Part shown: positions 8,767 to 19,337 of the stretch, piece by piece | How positions within the stretch are numbered: position 1 is the stretch's first letter | Layout: every line of letters starts with the position of its first letter | Assembly: GCF_000466685.1 (NCBI RefSeq) | Contig: NZ_ANNG01000031.1 | Span: 1-64,000, forward strand | Direction: 5' to 3' | DNA length: 64,000 nt | From: Campylobacter concisus UNSWCS | GTDB lineage: Bacteria > Campylobacterota > Campylobacteria > Campylobacterales > Campylobacteraceae | Made by a program: the position numbers and the translations under genes | The notes under the pieces: model-generated | The model's database searches: none | What the model was told of the DNA's origin: nothing | What the model saw: only the letters and a program-made list of their open reading frames with translations

Positions 8767-9854
8767 TCACCATGTACCAGCTTATGCATTAGCTCTTTTA
8801 CGCTTATTAGCTCTTTTAGTTTATAGCCATTTGCTCCCGTGAAAAATAGCCCGCTCTCTTTTTTGCCGCTATATGCGTCAAATAGCCTATCCGCGATGCA
8901 GTATCCCACCTGCTTTGCCTCTTTGCCTCTTTGGCAAGGGCTCACGCAGTTGCTTATACACTGGATCTTTGGACCCATTCTTTTATCGACTAAATTTATC
9001 AAATTTGTTCTTATCCCACGAGCTGGATAGCCAACTGGGCTCTTTATAAGCTCGATGTCTTTCTCTTCAGCTGCTAGCAAGACCTCTTTAAAGCCGATAT
9101 CTGCGTCACACTCGTGAGTGCCGATGAAGCGTGTGCCCATCTGAACGCCATTTGCTCCAAGCGATGTCGCCTTTTCGATGTCGTTTTTATCCCAAATTCC
9201 ACCAGCTGCGATAAGCGGGAAGTCGCCCCACTCTTTGATCTCGGCTTTTACCTGCGGGATGAGATTATATAGCGAAAACTCAGGATCAAGGCACTGCTCG
9301 TATGTAAAGCCCTGATGTCCGCCACTTAGAGGTCCTTCAAGCACGACAGCATCTGGCAAGCGCTCATATCTTTGAAGCCAGCGCTTACAGATGATCTTTA
9401 GTGCTTTTGCACTTGAGACGATCGGCACAAGTGCTATCTCTTTAAAATTTTGTGTAAATTCAGGTAAATTTGTAGGCAAGCCTGCACCTGAGACTATGAT
9501 ATTTATGCCAGCCTCGCAAGCGTCTTTTACAACCCTTGCGTAGTCGTTTGCAGCATACATGATATTTACGCCAAGTGGCAAGTCGCCACAAATTTTACGT
9601 GCATTTTCTATGACTGCTCGAAGACCTCTTGTGGAGTAGAAATTTTCGCTTCCAAAAGGCTTTGCATTTAGCTCTTTATCTATAAATTTGCGGTTTTCAT
9701 AGTAGCCTGTGCCAACTGAGCTAATTATGCCAAGACCGCCTTCTAAGCTCACATTGCCAGCTAGTTTGTCCCAGCTGATGCCAAGCCCCATACCGCCTTG
9801 AAATATCGGGTATTTTATCTCGTATTTACCTATTTTTAATGGCTTTAACTCCAT
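8763..9854 (-). CDS. Nitronate monooxygenase-family flavoprotein (NMO/FabK-like)
   Basis: The 363-residue protein is a 2-nitropropane dioxygenase family TIM barrel that binds FMN. It shows the N-terminal IFQGGMGLG block, GPLSGGHQGF near residue 180, and the phosphate-binding AAGGIW and GANGVQMGTRFIGTHE blocks. Family members oxidise alkyl nitronates or, in the FabK branch, reduce enoyl-ACP. A separate fabI is present at 36.6 kb, so an enoyl-reductase role is not needed and nitronate detoxification is the safer call. A cysteine-bearing insert (ISNCVSPCQRG) is present in the C-terminal third. It lies between amiA and tyrS with overlaps of a few bases. Confidence 0.8.
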   Translation of the reverse strand: MELKPLKIGKYEIKYPIFQGGMGLGISWDKLAGNVSLEGGLGIISSVGTGYYENRKFIDKELNAKPFGSENFYSTRGLRAVIENARKICGDLPLGVNIMYAANDYARVVKDACEAGINIIVSGAGLPTNLPEFTQNFKEIALVPIVSSAKALKIICKRWLQRYERLPDAVVLEGPLSGGHQGFTYEQCLDPEFSLYNLIPQVKAEIKEWGDFPLIAAGGIWDKNDIEKATSLGANGVQMGTRFIGTHECDADIGFKEVLLAAEEKDIELIKSPVGYPARGIRTNLINLVDKRMGPKIQCISNCVSPCQRGKEAKQVGYCIADRLFDAYSGKKESGLFFTGANGYKLKELISVKELMHKLVHGE

Positions 9855-11063
9855 TTATTCAACCTTTATCTTCGCAAATTTACGCTTACCAACCTGCAAG
9901 ATATACTCGCCTGCTCCTAATTTTAACTGCTCATCACTAATTTTTTCTTGATTGACGCTAACTGCATTTGCTTTTATATCTCGCCTTGCTTGAGAGTTTG
10001 ACTCACTTAGCCCACACTGTGACAAGGCTTCAACTATCCAAATCGGCGCTTTTAAGCTAAATTCTTTCATATCAGTTGGGAGCTGATTTTGAGAGTGAAC
10101 GCTGTTAAATTCAGCCATAGCAGCCTTAGCAGCCTCCTCGCCGTGATACCTCGCTGTTATCTCATAAGCAAGATCCTCTTTCGCCTTTTTTGGATGATAT
10201 TTGCCATTATTTACGTCATTCATCAGCTCTTCTATCTCGCCAAGTGTTTTTGTGCTTAGTAGCTCGTACCAGCGCCACATAAGCTCGTCACTTATGCTAA
10301 GCGTTTTTGCAAACATATCATTTGCATTTTCAGTTACGCCTATGTAGTTGCCAAGGCTCTTACTCATCTTATTTACACCATCAAGCCCCTCAAGAAGTGG
10401 CATCATGATGACAGCTTGCTCTTTGCCGATATTATATGTTCGCTGTAAGGTTCTGCCCATTAGAAGGTTAAATTTTTGATCTGTGCCGCCCATCTCGATG
10501 TCGCACTTCATAGCAACACTATCATAGCCTTGAAGAAGCGGATACATAAACTCAGAGATTGATATAGGATTGCCCGCTTTTATCCTCTTTTCAAAGTCAT
10601 CTCGCTCTAGCATCCTAGCTACTGAAAATGTGCTAGTTAGCTCGATCATCCCAGCAGCGCCAAGCTCATTTGACCATTTTGAGTTAAACATTATCACCGT
10701 TTTTTTTGGATCTAAAATTTTAAAAACTTGCTCTTCGTAAGTTTTGGCATTTTTTAAAACGGTCTCTTGATCTAGCTTTTTTCTAGTGGCTGACTTGCCT
10801 GTTGGATCGCCTATTTGAGCGGTAAAATCGCCTATCAAAAACTGGACTATCGCGCCATGTTTTTGAAGCAAAGCCATCTTGTTTAAAACGACTGTGTGAC
10901 CTAGGTGAAGGTCTGGAGCTGTTGGATCAAAGCCTGCTTTTACGTAGAAATTTTCGCCTTTTTCATAATAATTTTTAACCAAATTTTCAACTCTCTCAGC
11001 ATCGATCATCTCGGCAACGCCGCGGTTTATCTCTTGTAAAATATCGTCTATATCTTGAACCAT
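9855..11063 (-). CDS. tyrS: Tyrosyl-tRNA synthetase
   Basis: The 402-residue class I synthetase has the HIGH-type motif HLGH at 53-56, the KMSKS motif at 232-236 and a C-terminal S4 RNA-binding domain ([14 protein letters not shown] region). The sequence [13 protein letters not shown] matches the tyrosine-binding branch of the TyrZ/TyrS2 type. It charges tRNA-Tyr. The start lies 9 bp after the spoT stop. Confidence 0.95.
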   Translation of the reverse strand: MVQDIDDILQEINRGVAEMIDAERVENLVKNYYEKGENFYVKAGFDPTAPDLHLGHTVVLNKMALLQKHGAIVQFLIGDFTAQIGDPTGKSATRKKLDQETVLKNAKTYEEQVFKILDPKKTVIMFNSKWSNELGAAGMIELTSTFSVARMLERDDFEKRIKAGNPISISEFMYPLLQGYDSVAMKCDIEMGGTDQKFNLLMGRTLQRTYNIGKEQAVIMMPLLEGLDGVNKMSKSLGNYIGVTENANDMFAKTLSISDELMWRWYELLSTKTLGEIEELMNDVNNGKYHPKKAKEDLAYEITARYHGEEAAKAAMAEFNSVHSQNQLPTDMKEFSLKAPIWIVEALSQCGLSESNSQARRDIKANAVSVNQEKISDEQLKLGAGEYILQVGKRKFAKIKVE

Positions 11064-11072
11064 TTTTCTCTC

Positions 11073-13262
11073 CTAATTATGATATGGGTCGCTTTGCGAA
11101 ACAAAATCAATAATCTTATATCTATCTTTGATCTTCTCTTTGATCTCGTTTGCATCGATATTTTCTGCTATTTCGACGCTTATTTCAAACGTATCTCCGC
11201 TAAGATCATTTGCTTCGTTTAGCGAGATTGTAGCTAAATTTATATCAAGTCTAGCAAGATATGTTAAAAATTCAGCCAACGCACCTTTTCTGTTTTCTAA
11301 ATTTAATAAAATTTTATACCTATGCGGGGCATTTCTCGTCCATTTGACAAAGATGATCTCATCGCCTTTATCCATTAGCTTGCCAGCACGCTCGCAAAGC
11401 TTGTGATGCACCGTCACGGTGTGACCATTTTTAAAGCCCACTATGCTATCGCCCCTTTTTGGATTACAACAATAATCAAACTCGACATTTGAAATTTTGT
11501 GATTTGAGTAGATCACTATGTTTTCAAATTTTTGCTTTTTGATCTGGTATTTGTCGCCCAAAGAGATCATAAAAGGACGCTCTTTTCTAATGTATTTTTT
11601 AAGCATATTTGCCACTTCTTGCAGATACTCACTATCAGTTGCTGCACGAAAGACCTTTTTGCCTAAATTTTCGCTCTCTACCCACTCTAAAATTCTATCT
11701 TTTGAGACGTTAAATACTGATTTTAAGATATCTATCGCCATTTTGTAGTTTATATCTCTTATCTTTTGCTTACAAAATGACCTTATCGTCGCCTTTGCCT
11801 TGCCCGTTCGCACGCTATTTATCCACGAACAGCGAAATTTAGCCTCTTCGCCAGTTACTATCCTAACGATGTCGCCATTTTTTAGCTCTGTTAGAAGTGG
11901 CATCCTAACACGGTTTATATAAGCTTCTTTTGCGTAAAGTCCGATCTCTGAGTGAATCTCATAAGCATAATCAAGCGCCGTAGCACCACGTGGCAATGTA
12001 AAGACCTCGCCCTTTGGAGAATAAACTGCTATATCTTCGATATAAAGGCTATCTTTTGCATATTCATATAGCTCTTCGACATTGCTCTCGTTCTCGCTAT
12101 TTTGCATGCTGATGTCATTTAGCCAGTCAAGCTTTGGATTTAAGAGGCTGCCCTCGCCGTTTTTATATTTCCAGTGAGCGGCAACGCCGTATTCAGCGGT
12201 TTTATGCATATCATAAGTGCGAACTTGCGCCTCAAATATGCTTTTGTTGTCAAAAATGGTTGTGTGTATCGTTTGATAGCCATTTTGCTTTGGAAGCGCG
12301 ATATAGTCTTTAAATCTTGAGATGAGAGGGTTAAAATTTATATGCAAATTTCCAAGTGCAAGGTAGCAATCAAGCGGCTTTTGCACGATGATCCTAATGG
12401 CAAGCAAGTCAAGCACTTCTTCGATAGAAATGCCCTTTCTTTGCATCTTTAGATAGATCGAGTAGTAGTGTTTTATGCGTTTTTGTATCTCAAAAGTGCC
12501 CTCGATAAAGCCATTTTCAAGCAAAATTTGACTTACCTTTTCGTGAAAAGCATTTAGCTTTAGGCTAAGCTGCTGCTTGTTTTTGTTTAGGTAGCTATCG
12601 ATCTTTGCGTATTCTTCTGGCATCGCATACTTAAAGCTTAGATCTTCGAGCATGTTTTTGATCGATGAAATTCCCAGTCTATGAGCGATCGGAGCATAGA
12701 CCATAAGCGTCTCTTCGGCTATGCGTTTTTGCTTTTCAGGCCTTAGCGCTTCAAGAGTTAGCATGTTGTGAAGTCTGTCGCAAAGCTTTACGACAAGGAC
12801 TCTGACGTCTTCTATAGAGATTAAGAGCATCTTTCTAAAAGTTAGTGCCGAGCTTGCTAGTTTTTCGTTGCTATCTGAGCTTGCGAGCTTGTTTTCTCTA
12901 ATGGCAACTATCTTTGTAAGCCCTTCAACCAGCTTTGCCACCTCATCGCCAAATCCAGCCTGAAGCTCACCTAACGTTACGTCGGTATCTTCGACTACGT
13001 CATGAAGAAGTGCAGCTATAACCATGCTCTCATCGCCGCCCATATTTGCTACGATAGAGGCTACTAAGATTGGGTGGATGGCGTATGGTTCGCCACTTTT
13101 GCGGTATTGTCCAGCGTGAGATGTGACGCAGCTATCTACGGCTTTGTCTAAAATTTCACTTCTCTCACAAAGAGAAAAGAGCAGTTTTATCGCTTCTGAA
13201 ACGTTTTTGCAAGCTAAAATTTGCTCGATTAACTGCTCTAAAAAAAGACTATTTTCCTTCAA
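11073..13262 (-). CDS. spoT: Bifunctional (p)ppGpp synthetase/hydrolase
   Basis: The 729-residue protein has the full Rel/SpoT order. An HD hydrolase domain lies at about residues 45-200 (H49, HDVVED at 87-92), a synthetase domain at about 235-350 (GYQTIHTTI block), a TGS domain at about 405-465 ([22 protein letters not shown]), and a C-terminal ACT domain at about 650-725. In this group it is normally the only long Rel protein, so it both makes and degrades the alarmone. The start is TTG 13262, overlapping the 3' end of rpoZ by 14 bp. Confidence 0.95.
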   Translation of the reverse strand: MKENSLFLEQLIEQILACKNVSEAIKLLFSLCERSEILDKAVDSCVTSHAGQYRKSGEPYAIHPILVASIVANMGGDESMVIAALLHDVVEDTDVTLGELQAGFGDEVAKLVEGLTKIVAIRENKLASSDSNEKLASSALTFRKMLLISIEDVRVLVVKLCDRLHNMLTLEALRPEKQKRIAEETLMVYAPIAHRLGISSIKNMLEDLSFKYAMPEEYAKIDSYLNKNKQQLSLKLNAFHEKVSQILLENGFIEGTFEIQKRIKHYYSIYLKMQRKGISIEEVLDLLAIRIIVQKPLDCYLALGNLHINFNPLISRFKDYIALPKQNGYQTIHTTIFDNKSIFEAQVRTYDMHKTAEYGVAAHWKYKNGEGSLLNPKLDWLNDISMQNSENESNVEELYEYAKDSLYIEDIAVYSPKGEVFTLPRGATALDYAYEIHSEIGLYAKEAYINRVRMPLLTELKNGDIVRIVTGEEAKFRCSWINSVRTGKAKATIRSFCKQKIRDINYKMAIDILKSVFNVSKDRILEWVESENLGKKVFRAATDSEYLQEVANMLKKYIRKERPFMISLGDKYQIKKQKFENIVIYSNHKISNVEFDYCCNPKRGDSIVGFKNGHTVTVHHKLCERAGKLMDKGDEIIFVKWTRNAPHRYKILLNLENRKGALAEFLTYLARLDINLATISLNEANDLSGDTFEISVEIAENIDANEIKEKIKDRYKIIDFVSQSDPYHN

Positions 13263-13464
13263 CTATTGCCTCTAAGCCTATTTTGCCCTCAGCCACTTCA
13301 AGTAGTGCGATGTCGGCAAATTTCATCTTTGAAGTATCAGCATCAACTAAAGCTATGGCGCCATTTGCTAGCGCTTCTGCACGCTTTGCAACGATAAGTG
13401 AAAGCTTATATCTGTCATCTCCTACTTGTTTTAGCGCTCTTGCTGTGATTTGTTCTGTTCTCAT
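13249..13464 (-). CDS. rpoZ: RNA polymerase omega subunit
   Basis: The 71-residue protein is the size of epsilonproteobacterial omega and has the conserved [27 protein letters not shown] core near residues 12-34. It assists RNA polymerase assembly and, in other bacteria, takes part in ppGpp binding, which fits its overlap with spoT. pyrH lies 18 bp upstream. Confidence 0.9.
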   Translation of the reverse strand: MRTEQITARALKQVGDDRYKLSLIVAKRAEALANGAIALVDADTSKMKFADIALLEVAEGKIGLEAIVEGK

Positions 13465-13482
13465 TTTTATCCTTTTTGAAAT

Positions 13483-14217
<735 letters not shown>

Positions 14218-14272
14218 TCACGCATTTTAGCCAAAAAGGCTTTAAATTTAGCTAATAACGCTTACAAAGTGA

Positions 14273-15490
14273 CTATTTTGAGATCATTTCAAGCGGGTCG
14301 ATATGGTAGTTTCTTTGCGTTACTTCAAAGGTTAGATCGTTTCTAACTCGGCCTATGACGTAGCCTTTTTGCACGACTGAGCCTACTTTTACAGTTGGCG
14401 CGATCTGACTTAAGTGAGCGTAGATCGTGTGGATGCCGTTTTCATTTTCGATGATGACGACATTTTCAAGCATAGGAGTTGCTTTTGCAAAGACGACCTT
14501 GCCATTTAGCACGCTTTTAACCTTAGCATCTGGCGTGCTTGAGCGAAGTATGACTGACTCGTTGAAAATTTTGATGTTATATATCGGATCTACGTAATTG
14601 CCAAATTTTTGCTTTACAGAGTAGCTATCAAGCGGAGCGATCGTTCTTGCGCCTGAGTATCTCTTAACTGAGCTTGTTTGATAGCCCCCACCCATTGGCT
14701 GGCTCTTTGACCCTTTTTTGCCACCTTTACTAGCTGCTCTTTCTTGCTTTTCTCTGGCAGCTCTGGCAGCTTCATCCTCTTGCTTTTGCATGATAGCAAG
14801 CTGCTCAAGCGTCTTTCTTAGCTCGTCTTGTTGGGCTTGAAGCTTGGCTAGCTTTTTGCTGTAAATTTCTTTATCACGTTTTAGCCCGTTTATTGTATTT
14901 TTCTGCGTGCTCTCTAGGCTTTGTAGATCATTTTGCTTGCGCCTATAGTTTTTTATGCTTGAGTTTATCTCGTTTATCTTACTTGATTTATTTTTTATCT
15001 TCTCAATCGTATCTTCGTAGTTTTGGCTAAGCCTTTTAAAGTCCTCTTTTGCTATGGCGTTTAGCTTGGTTAAAATTTGCGATGAGATGATGCTCTCTTC
15101 GCTTTGTTTGCCCTCGCTTGCTGACATCATGAGATCAAATGAGAGGTCTTCTGCGATGATCCTTATCATATTTTGCTCTAGCTCTTTTTGGGTGCGCTCT
15201 AGCTCTTTGTTTTGCTTTGTTAGATCATCAAGCTCAAGAAGCGCTTTTGAAGCATTTGTCTCAAGAACTGAAATTTGACCTTTTAAATTTGTGATATCGC
15301 CGCTTATGCCGCGCAGTTTTTTCTCGCCATTTACGATATCGCCAGCCAAGTCGTCAAGCTTTTTACTAAGCTGCTCGCTCATAGCCTGCGTCGATCTTAG
15401 CGAGTTTTTGGAGTCTTTTATCTTCTCTTTAGTATTTGATGCAAAAGCTAGACTAAATGCTAGCAAAAGTGTAAAAATTCCTTTTTTCAT
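14273..15490 (-). CDS. EnvC-like murein hydrolase activator with degenerate LytM domain
   Basis: The 405-residue product has a signal peptide (about residues 1-17), a long coiled coil at about 20-245, a charged and Gly/Ser linker, and a C-terminal LytM (M23) fold at about 290-405. The metal ligands expected of an active M23 peptidase are not seen. The first ligand region reads YNIKIFN, and the second His-x-His block reads NDLTFEV where active enzymes have HLHFEV. That pattern matches EnvC/NlpD-type activators rather than a peptidase. It follows ftsE-ftsX directly, overlapping ftsX by 4 bp, as expected for an FtsEX-driven periplasmic activator; the amidase gene amiA is about 6 kb downstream. 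Confidence 0.82.
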   Translation of the reverse strand: MKKGIFTLLLAFSLAFASNTKEKIKDSKNSLRSTQAMSEQLSKKLDDLAGDIVNGEKKLRGISGDITNLKGQISVLETNASKALLELDDLTKQNKELERTQKELEQNMIRIIAEDLSFDLMMSASEGKQSEESIISSQILTKLNAIAKEDFKRLSQNYEDTIEKIKNKSSKINEINSSIKNYRRKQNDLQSLESTQKNTINGLKRDKEIYSKKLAKLQAQQDELRKTLEQLAIMQKQEDEAARAAREKQERAASKGGKKGSKSQPMGGGYQTSSVKRYSGARTIAPLDSYSVKQKFGNYVDPIYNIKIFNESVILRSSTPDAKVKSVLNGKVVFAKATPMLENVVIIENENGIHTIYAHLSQIAPTVKVGSVVQKGYVIGRVRNDLTFEVTQRNYHIDPLEMISK

Positions 15491-16302
15491 ATCGTGCTTT
15501 TTCTAGCCTTACTCATCACTAAACTAACAGCAAAAATGCTTAAAACCATAGCCACGCCAAATAAGATAAAAATATCTCTTGAAAGATCAAGGCTAGGCAA
15601 GACTACATCGATACTTGCGGCATTTTCTCTAAAAATTTCAATGCTAGGCAAGAAAAAGAAAAATGCACCAACAACAATGGTCGCAACTATGCTATCAACC
15701 ATGGCTGATTTATAGAGCATGGCTGATTTTAACCAAAATGGCGCGCCAAAAAGCGTCATGATCTCGATGCGCTCTCTATGCTCAAATAGCCAAATTTTAG
15801 TCTGCTTAAGCATAAGCATAAGCCCAACGACGCAAAGTATCGCCATAAATGCATACGATATACTTTTGGCTAAATTTAGCATCTTAAAGACCTTGTCATG
15901 GGTCTTTGAAAATGTCTCGACCTTGCTTATGCCATCAAATTTCAAAAGCTTTTGCTTTATCTCCTCCATATATTCTGGCGATGGAAATTCACTTAGTCTT
16001 AGCGAGTAAAATTTAGGCAAGGCGTTTTGAAGGATGGATAAATTTTTAGCCGAGATGTCGTTTGATAGGCGGTCGATGATCTTTTGTGGGCTTAGTGGCT
16101 CAATGCTAGCTAGCGTGCTAACCACTGGCTTTAACACAGGCTCGCTTAGCTCTTTGTTTGAGACCACCACGATGTTGTAGTCATTTCCCATAAGCCTCTC
16201 ATACTCTCTTACGATCTTGTCCGCTGTGAGGCTAAACTGCACTGAAAATAAAAGCGCGATTAACGGCAGGATAAATCCAAGGTGGTTTTTAAGCGATCTC
16301 AT
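15487..16302 (-). CDS. ftsX: Cell division protein FtsX (permease-like)
   Basis: This is an inner-membrane protein of about 271 residues with one N-terminal membrane segment, a periplasmic domain of about 130 residues, and three further membrane segments near the C-terminus (FMAILCVVGLMLML, the IVATIVVGAFFFF segment and the IFILFGVAMVLSIFAV segment). With FtsE it forms an ABC-like complex that couples division to peptidoglycan hydrolysis through a LytM activator, here the next gene. A start at 16314 is open, but GGAGG lies 6 bases before the ATG at 16302, which I prefer. It overlaps ftsE by 14 bp. Confidence 0.88.
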   Translation of the reverse strand: MRSLKNHLGFILPLIALLFSVQFSLTADKIVREYERLMGNDYNIVVVSNKELSEPVLKPVVSTLASIEPLSPQKIIDRLSNDISAKNLSILQNALPKFYSLRLSEFPSPEYMEEIKQKLLKFDGISKVETFSKTHDKVFKMLNLAKSISYAFMAILCVVGLMLMLKQTKIWLFEHRERIEIMTLFGAPFWLKSAMLYKSAMVDSIVATIVVGAFFFFLPSIEIFRENAASIDVVLPSLDLSRDIFILFGVAMVLSIFAVSLVMSKARKSTI

Positions 16303-16960
16303 GCACGCCTCCATTTTCTATGACGAAGTGGCGGTATGGGATGCGAAGCGTTGATGGGATGTGATGCGTCACCACGACCACGCTTGTGCCTAGAAATTCT
16401 CTGGCTGATTTTAGAAGCGACCAGATGACGTCGCTTGAGTATTCGTCTAAATTTCCCGTTGGCTCGTCGCATAAGAGCAAATTTGGATTGTGCGCGAGTG
16501 CTCTTGCCATGGCAACTCTTTGCTGCTCGCCGCCACTTAGCTCGCGAGGATATTTATCGGCTTTGTGAAGCATATTTACATGTTTTAAAAGTTTAGCGAC
16601 CTGCTTTTTACTCACATTTTGATTGACGCCTTTGATGATGAGTGGCAGCATGACGTTTTTTTCGACATTCCACTCATTTATCAAGCGGTAGTTTTGAAAT
16701 ATAATGCCAACTCGCTGCCTAAGCTCGCAAAGTCTTTTGTCATCGATATCGTCCATTTGCGTCATGCAGACATTTAGCTCGCCAGCTAGAGGCGAAATTT
16801 CTCCGTAAAATGACTTTAAAAGCGTGCTTTTTCCGCTTCCACTCTTGCCTGTGATAAAGACAAAGTCATTTGCGTAGATGTCTAAATTTACGCTATTGAT
16901 CACAACCTCGTTGCGCTCATAAGCAAGGCTTAAATTTCTTGCGCTAATTATCTCTTGCAT
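16289..16960 (-). CDS. ftsE: Cell division ATP-binding protein FtsE
   Basis: The 223-residue ABC ATPase carries Walker A GKSGSGKST at about residues 38-46, signature LSGGEQQRVAMARAL, Walker B LLLCDEPTGNLD and the VVTHH switch. The LDEYSSDVIWSLL region is typical of FtsE/LolD. Its place immediately before ftsX identifies it as FtsE. The start overlaps trmB by 17 bp. Confidence 0.92.
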   Translation of the reverse strand: MQEIISARNLSLAYERNEVVINSVNLDIYANDFVFITGKSGSGKSTLLKSFYGEISPLAGELNVCMTQMDDIDDKRLCELRQRVGIIFQNYRLINEWNVEKNVMLPLIIKGVNQNVSKKQVAKLLKHVNMLHKADKYPRELSGGEQQRVAMARALAHNPNLLLCDEPTGNLDEYSSDVIWSLLKSAREFLGTSVVVVTHHIPSTLRIPYRHFVIENGGVHEIA

Positions 16961-18131
16961 CAGCCAAATACTCCTTCAAAAGCTCGTGTGCTGCTAAATT
17001 TTCACGTATTAAGATCGGTTTTTTTATAAAATATTCGCTTTTTTCATCGCTTATTTTGATGAAACACTGCTCTGGTTTGTTAAACGCTCCAAAGGCGACT
17101 TTTAGCAAAATTTCACCCTCGTTTATGGTGTAAATTTCTTCAAAATGTAAAAAATGATCCTCTTTTTTTATGATGAAATTTTTGAAATTTTTAATGATAT
17201 TTTTTACATTTGTCTTTTCTTTAAAGCTAAAATCCCCAGCCAAAACGCTCTCATCGCTTTTTGCCTCACAAGTATAAATGACATCGTAAATGTCCTTATC
17301 TTGGCGTCTCCAGCGGTCTTCATACTTGCTAGTTACCTCTAAATTTCTATTTTTAAAAGCCTCTATCTTTGAGTTTGTGGGTTCTAAAAATTTACTCAAA
17401 CTAAAGTCGCAATACTCCTTGCTATCAGTCCTTAGCTCAAATTTACCGCCAACTTTTAGTATCCTCTCGCACTCAAGCGCAAACGCCGATGAGACTACGC
17501 GTCTATGCTCAGCCTTGTCCCAAGGCACTGGGAAATGTAAAAACACTCTATCAACTAAATTTGATCCAACTAGCGAGAGCAAGAGCCTTGCGTCGGTATT
17601 TATAAGCCGCACATTTTCTAGGGCACTTGCCCTAGCTAGCTTTGCTACTTGCTCGATGCTTGGTTTATAGACCTCTATGCCGATAACTAGGGCATTTGGG
17701 TTGTTTTTAGCCTGATAGAGCAAGTGCCTGCCAGAGCCAAAGCCAATCTCGATAAAAATCTCTTTAAATTTATCTTTTAGCTCGTAAAAAGCTGGCACAA
17801 ACTCTTCAAGGCTTAAAATTTCACTAACTTTTTTGGTCAAATTTGTCTTTTTTACAGCAAATGCTTGGCTGATGATGCCATTGCAACTTTGCTCTTTAAA
17901 AAGCTCAAGTGCCTCTTGTAAAAGTCCAACTTTAGCAGGCTTTGTGAGCTTTTCACCCTTTACGACGACGCCATTTTTGCCTGGCTTTACGACTAGAAAA
18001 AAGCTCTCTTCTTCATTTTTTGTGTAGATGAGCCTCTCGTTTCGGCCATTTGCCTGCCAAAGAAATTTGATCTTGTCGTTACCAAATGGGAACGAGAGCT
18101 CTTTTAAGGACGAAGCGATGAAATTTGGCAT
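16944..18131 (-). CDS. trmB: tRNA (guanine-N7-)-methyltransferase
   Basis: At 395 residues this is the long TrmB form found in Campylobacter. The SAM-binding motif IEIGFGSGRHLLYQA is near residue 140 and the RVFLHFPVPWDKAEHRR block near 210 is the TrmB signature (FPDPWxKxxHxKRR). About 130 residues precede and 110 follow the catalytic domain, with no assignable function. It methylates G46 in the tRNA variable loop. The gene ends 17 bp inside ftsE and starts at the last base of the flpA frame. Confidence 0.9.
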   Translation of the reverse strand: MPNFIASSLKELSFPFGNDKIKFLWQANGRNERLIYTKNEEESFFLVVKPGKNGVVVKGEKLTKPAKVGLLQEALELFKEQSCNGIISQAFAVKKTNLTKKVSEILSLEEFVPAFYELKDKFKEIFIEIGFGSGRHLLYQAKNNPNALVIGIEVYKPSIEQVAKLARASALENVRLINTDARLLLSLVGSNLVDRVFLHFPVPWDKAEHRRVVSSAFALECERILKVGGKFELRTDSKEYCDFSLSKFLEPTNSKIEAFKNRNLEVTSKYEDRWRRQDKDIYDVIYTCEAKSDESVLAGDFSFKEKTNVKNIIKNFKNFIIKKEDHFLHFEEIYTINEGEILLKVAFGAFNKPEQCFIKISDEKSEYFIKKPILIRENLAAHELLKEYLADARDN

Positions 18132-19337
18132 TATTTTATGCTAACTTCTGCTTTTGATGACTTATCAGAGGCGATGCCGTATTCATCGACTGCTACGACG
18201 CTGTAAGAGTAGCTAGCACCAGCTTGAACGCTGTCATCTCTAAGCCCAGTATCACTTATACCGCTAAAGACTTTCTCGCTAGCACCGCTTCTATAAACTG
18301 TATATGAGCTAGCTCTATCAACTGCACTCCAGCTTACATTTACACCGCTGCCATCATAGCTAGCGCTTATGCTTGGAGTTTTTGGTGCGCCAAGTGTGCT
18401 ACCAACGATCGGTTCTTCTTGCTTTAAGCTCTCAAGGCCGTCTTTATCGACAGCTGTCACCCTATAATACCTTGTCGCTGCGTTTGTGTTTATGAGGTCC
18501 TCATAGGTGTTGCTAGTCGTTTTTGCTAGGTATGTGTAAGGCAAAATTTTACTTGTCGTTCTATAAACCTTAAAATAAGCAAAATCCTCAGCTGGCGCGT
18601 AATCCCACGTTAAGATGATCTTTTTTGGCGCATTTTTGGTCGCTTGGACGTTTGTTACTGATTTAGGGTAACTCCTTTGTTGTGGCGCTTATGTTTTGGC
18701 TTGGTTTTGAGATGACGCCAGAAGAAGTTTTAACTAAGATCCTATACTCATAAGACCTACCAGGTTTTACTTCAGTGTCGATATACTCGGCATTTAGTCT
18801 GCCATTTACCTCTGCTACTTGGCTAAATTTATTAGCTCCTGCATCGCTTCTTTGGATGATATAGCTTGCTACTGTGCTGTCAGGATGTGGTCTCCAGATC
18901 ACTTTTACGCGGCCTGGAAGCCCTGTGATAGCTTGTGCAAATGGCACAGAATCAAGCAGTGGCTTAGTTGTCGCAGTTGCGATCGCACCTGGTTGAGAGA
19001 TGGCGTTACTTGAGTAGGTTCTCATCTGATATGAGTAAGTCGTCTCTGGAGCTAGGTCGCGATCCACATAGTGCGTAGCAAAGCGGTCTTTTATGTTTGC
19101 AACTAGTTGCATTTTTGAGTTTGCATCGTTTGGATTTGAGCGGTAAAGGTAGTAGCCAACGACGCTCTCATCGGTCACTGGGTTCCACTCAAAGCCAACT
19201 TCTGTCATGTCTGAAATAGTTTTTAAGCTTGTAATCGTTGGTAGTGACGTGCTTTGCTGAGTCGGTACGCTAGAGCCGCATCCCGCTAAGAAAGCTACTA
19301 AAAATGGTGTCAATATGCGTAGGGCAAATTTTTTCAT
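18131..19337 (-). pseudogene. flpA: Fibronectin type III lipoprotein FlpA, frameshifted
   Basis: The first frame starts at ATG 19337 (AAGGAG upstream) with a lipoprotein signal ending LAGC and two fibronectin type III repeats (about residues 30-120 and 125-220). It stops at TAA 18663-18665 after TTKELP. The same protein continues in another frame with SVTNVQATKNAP, through a third region, to the end at 18131 (SSKAEVSIK). Removing one C from the CCC before the TAA joins both frames into about 402 residues, the length of C. jejuni FlpA as I remember it. FlpA is a surface adhesin that binds host fibronectin. Position between trmB and rluD also matches. The frameshift may be real or a sequencing error; the tract is too short to be an obvious phase switch. 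Confidence 0.85.
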
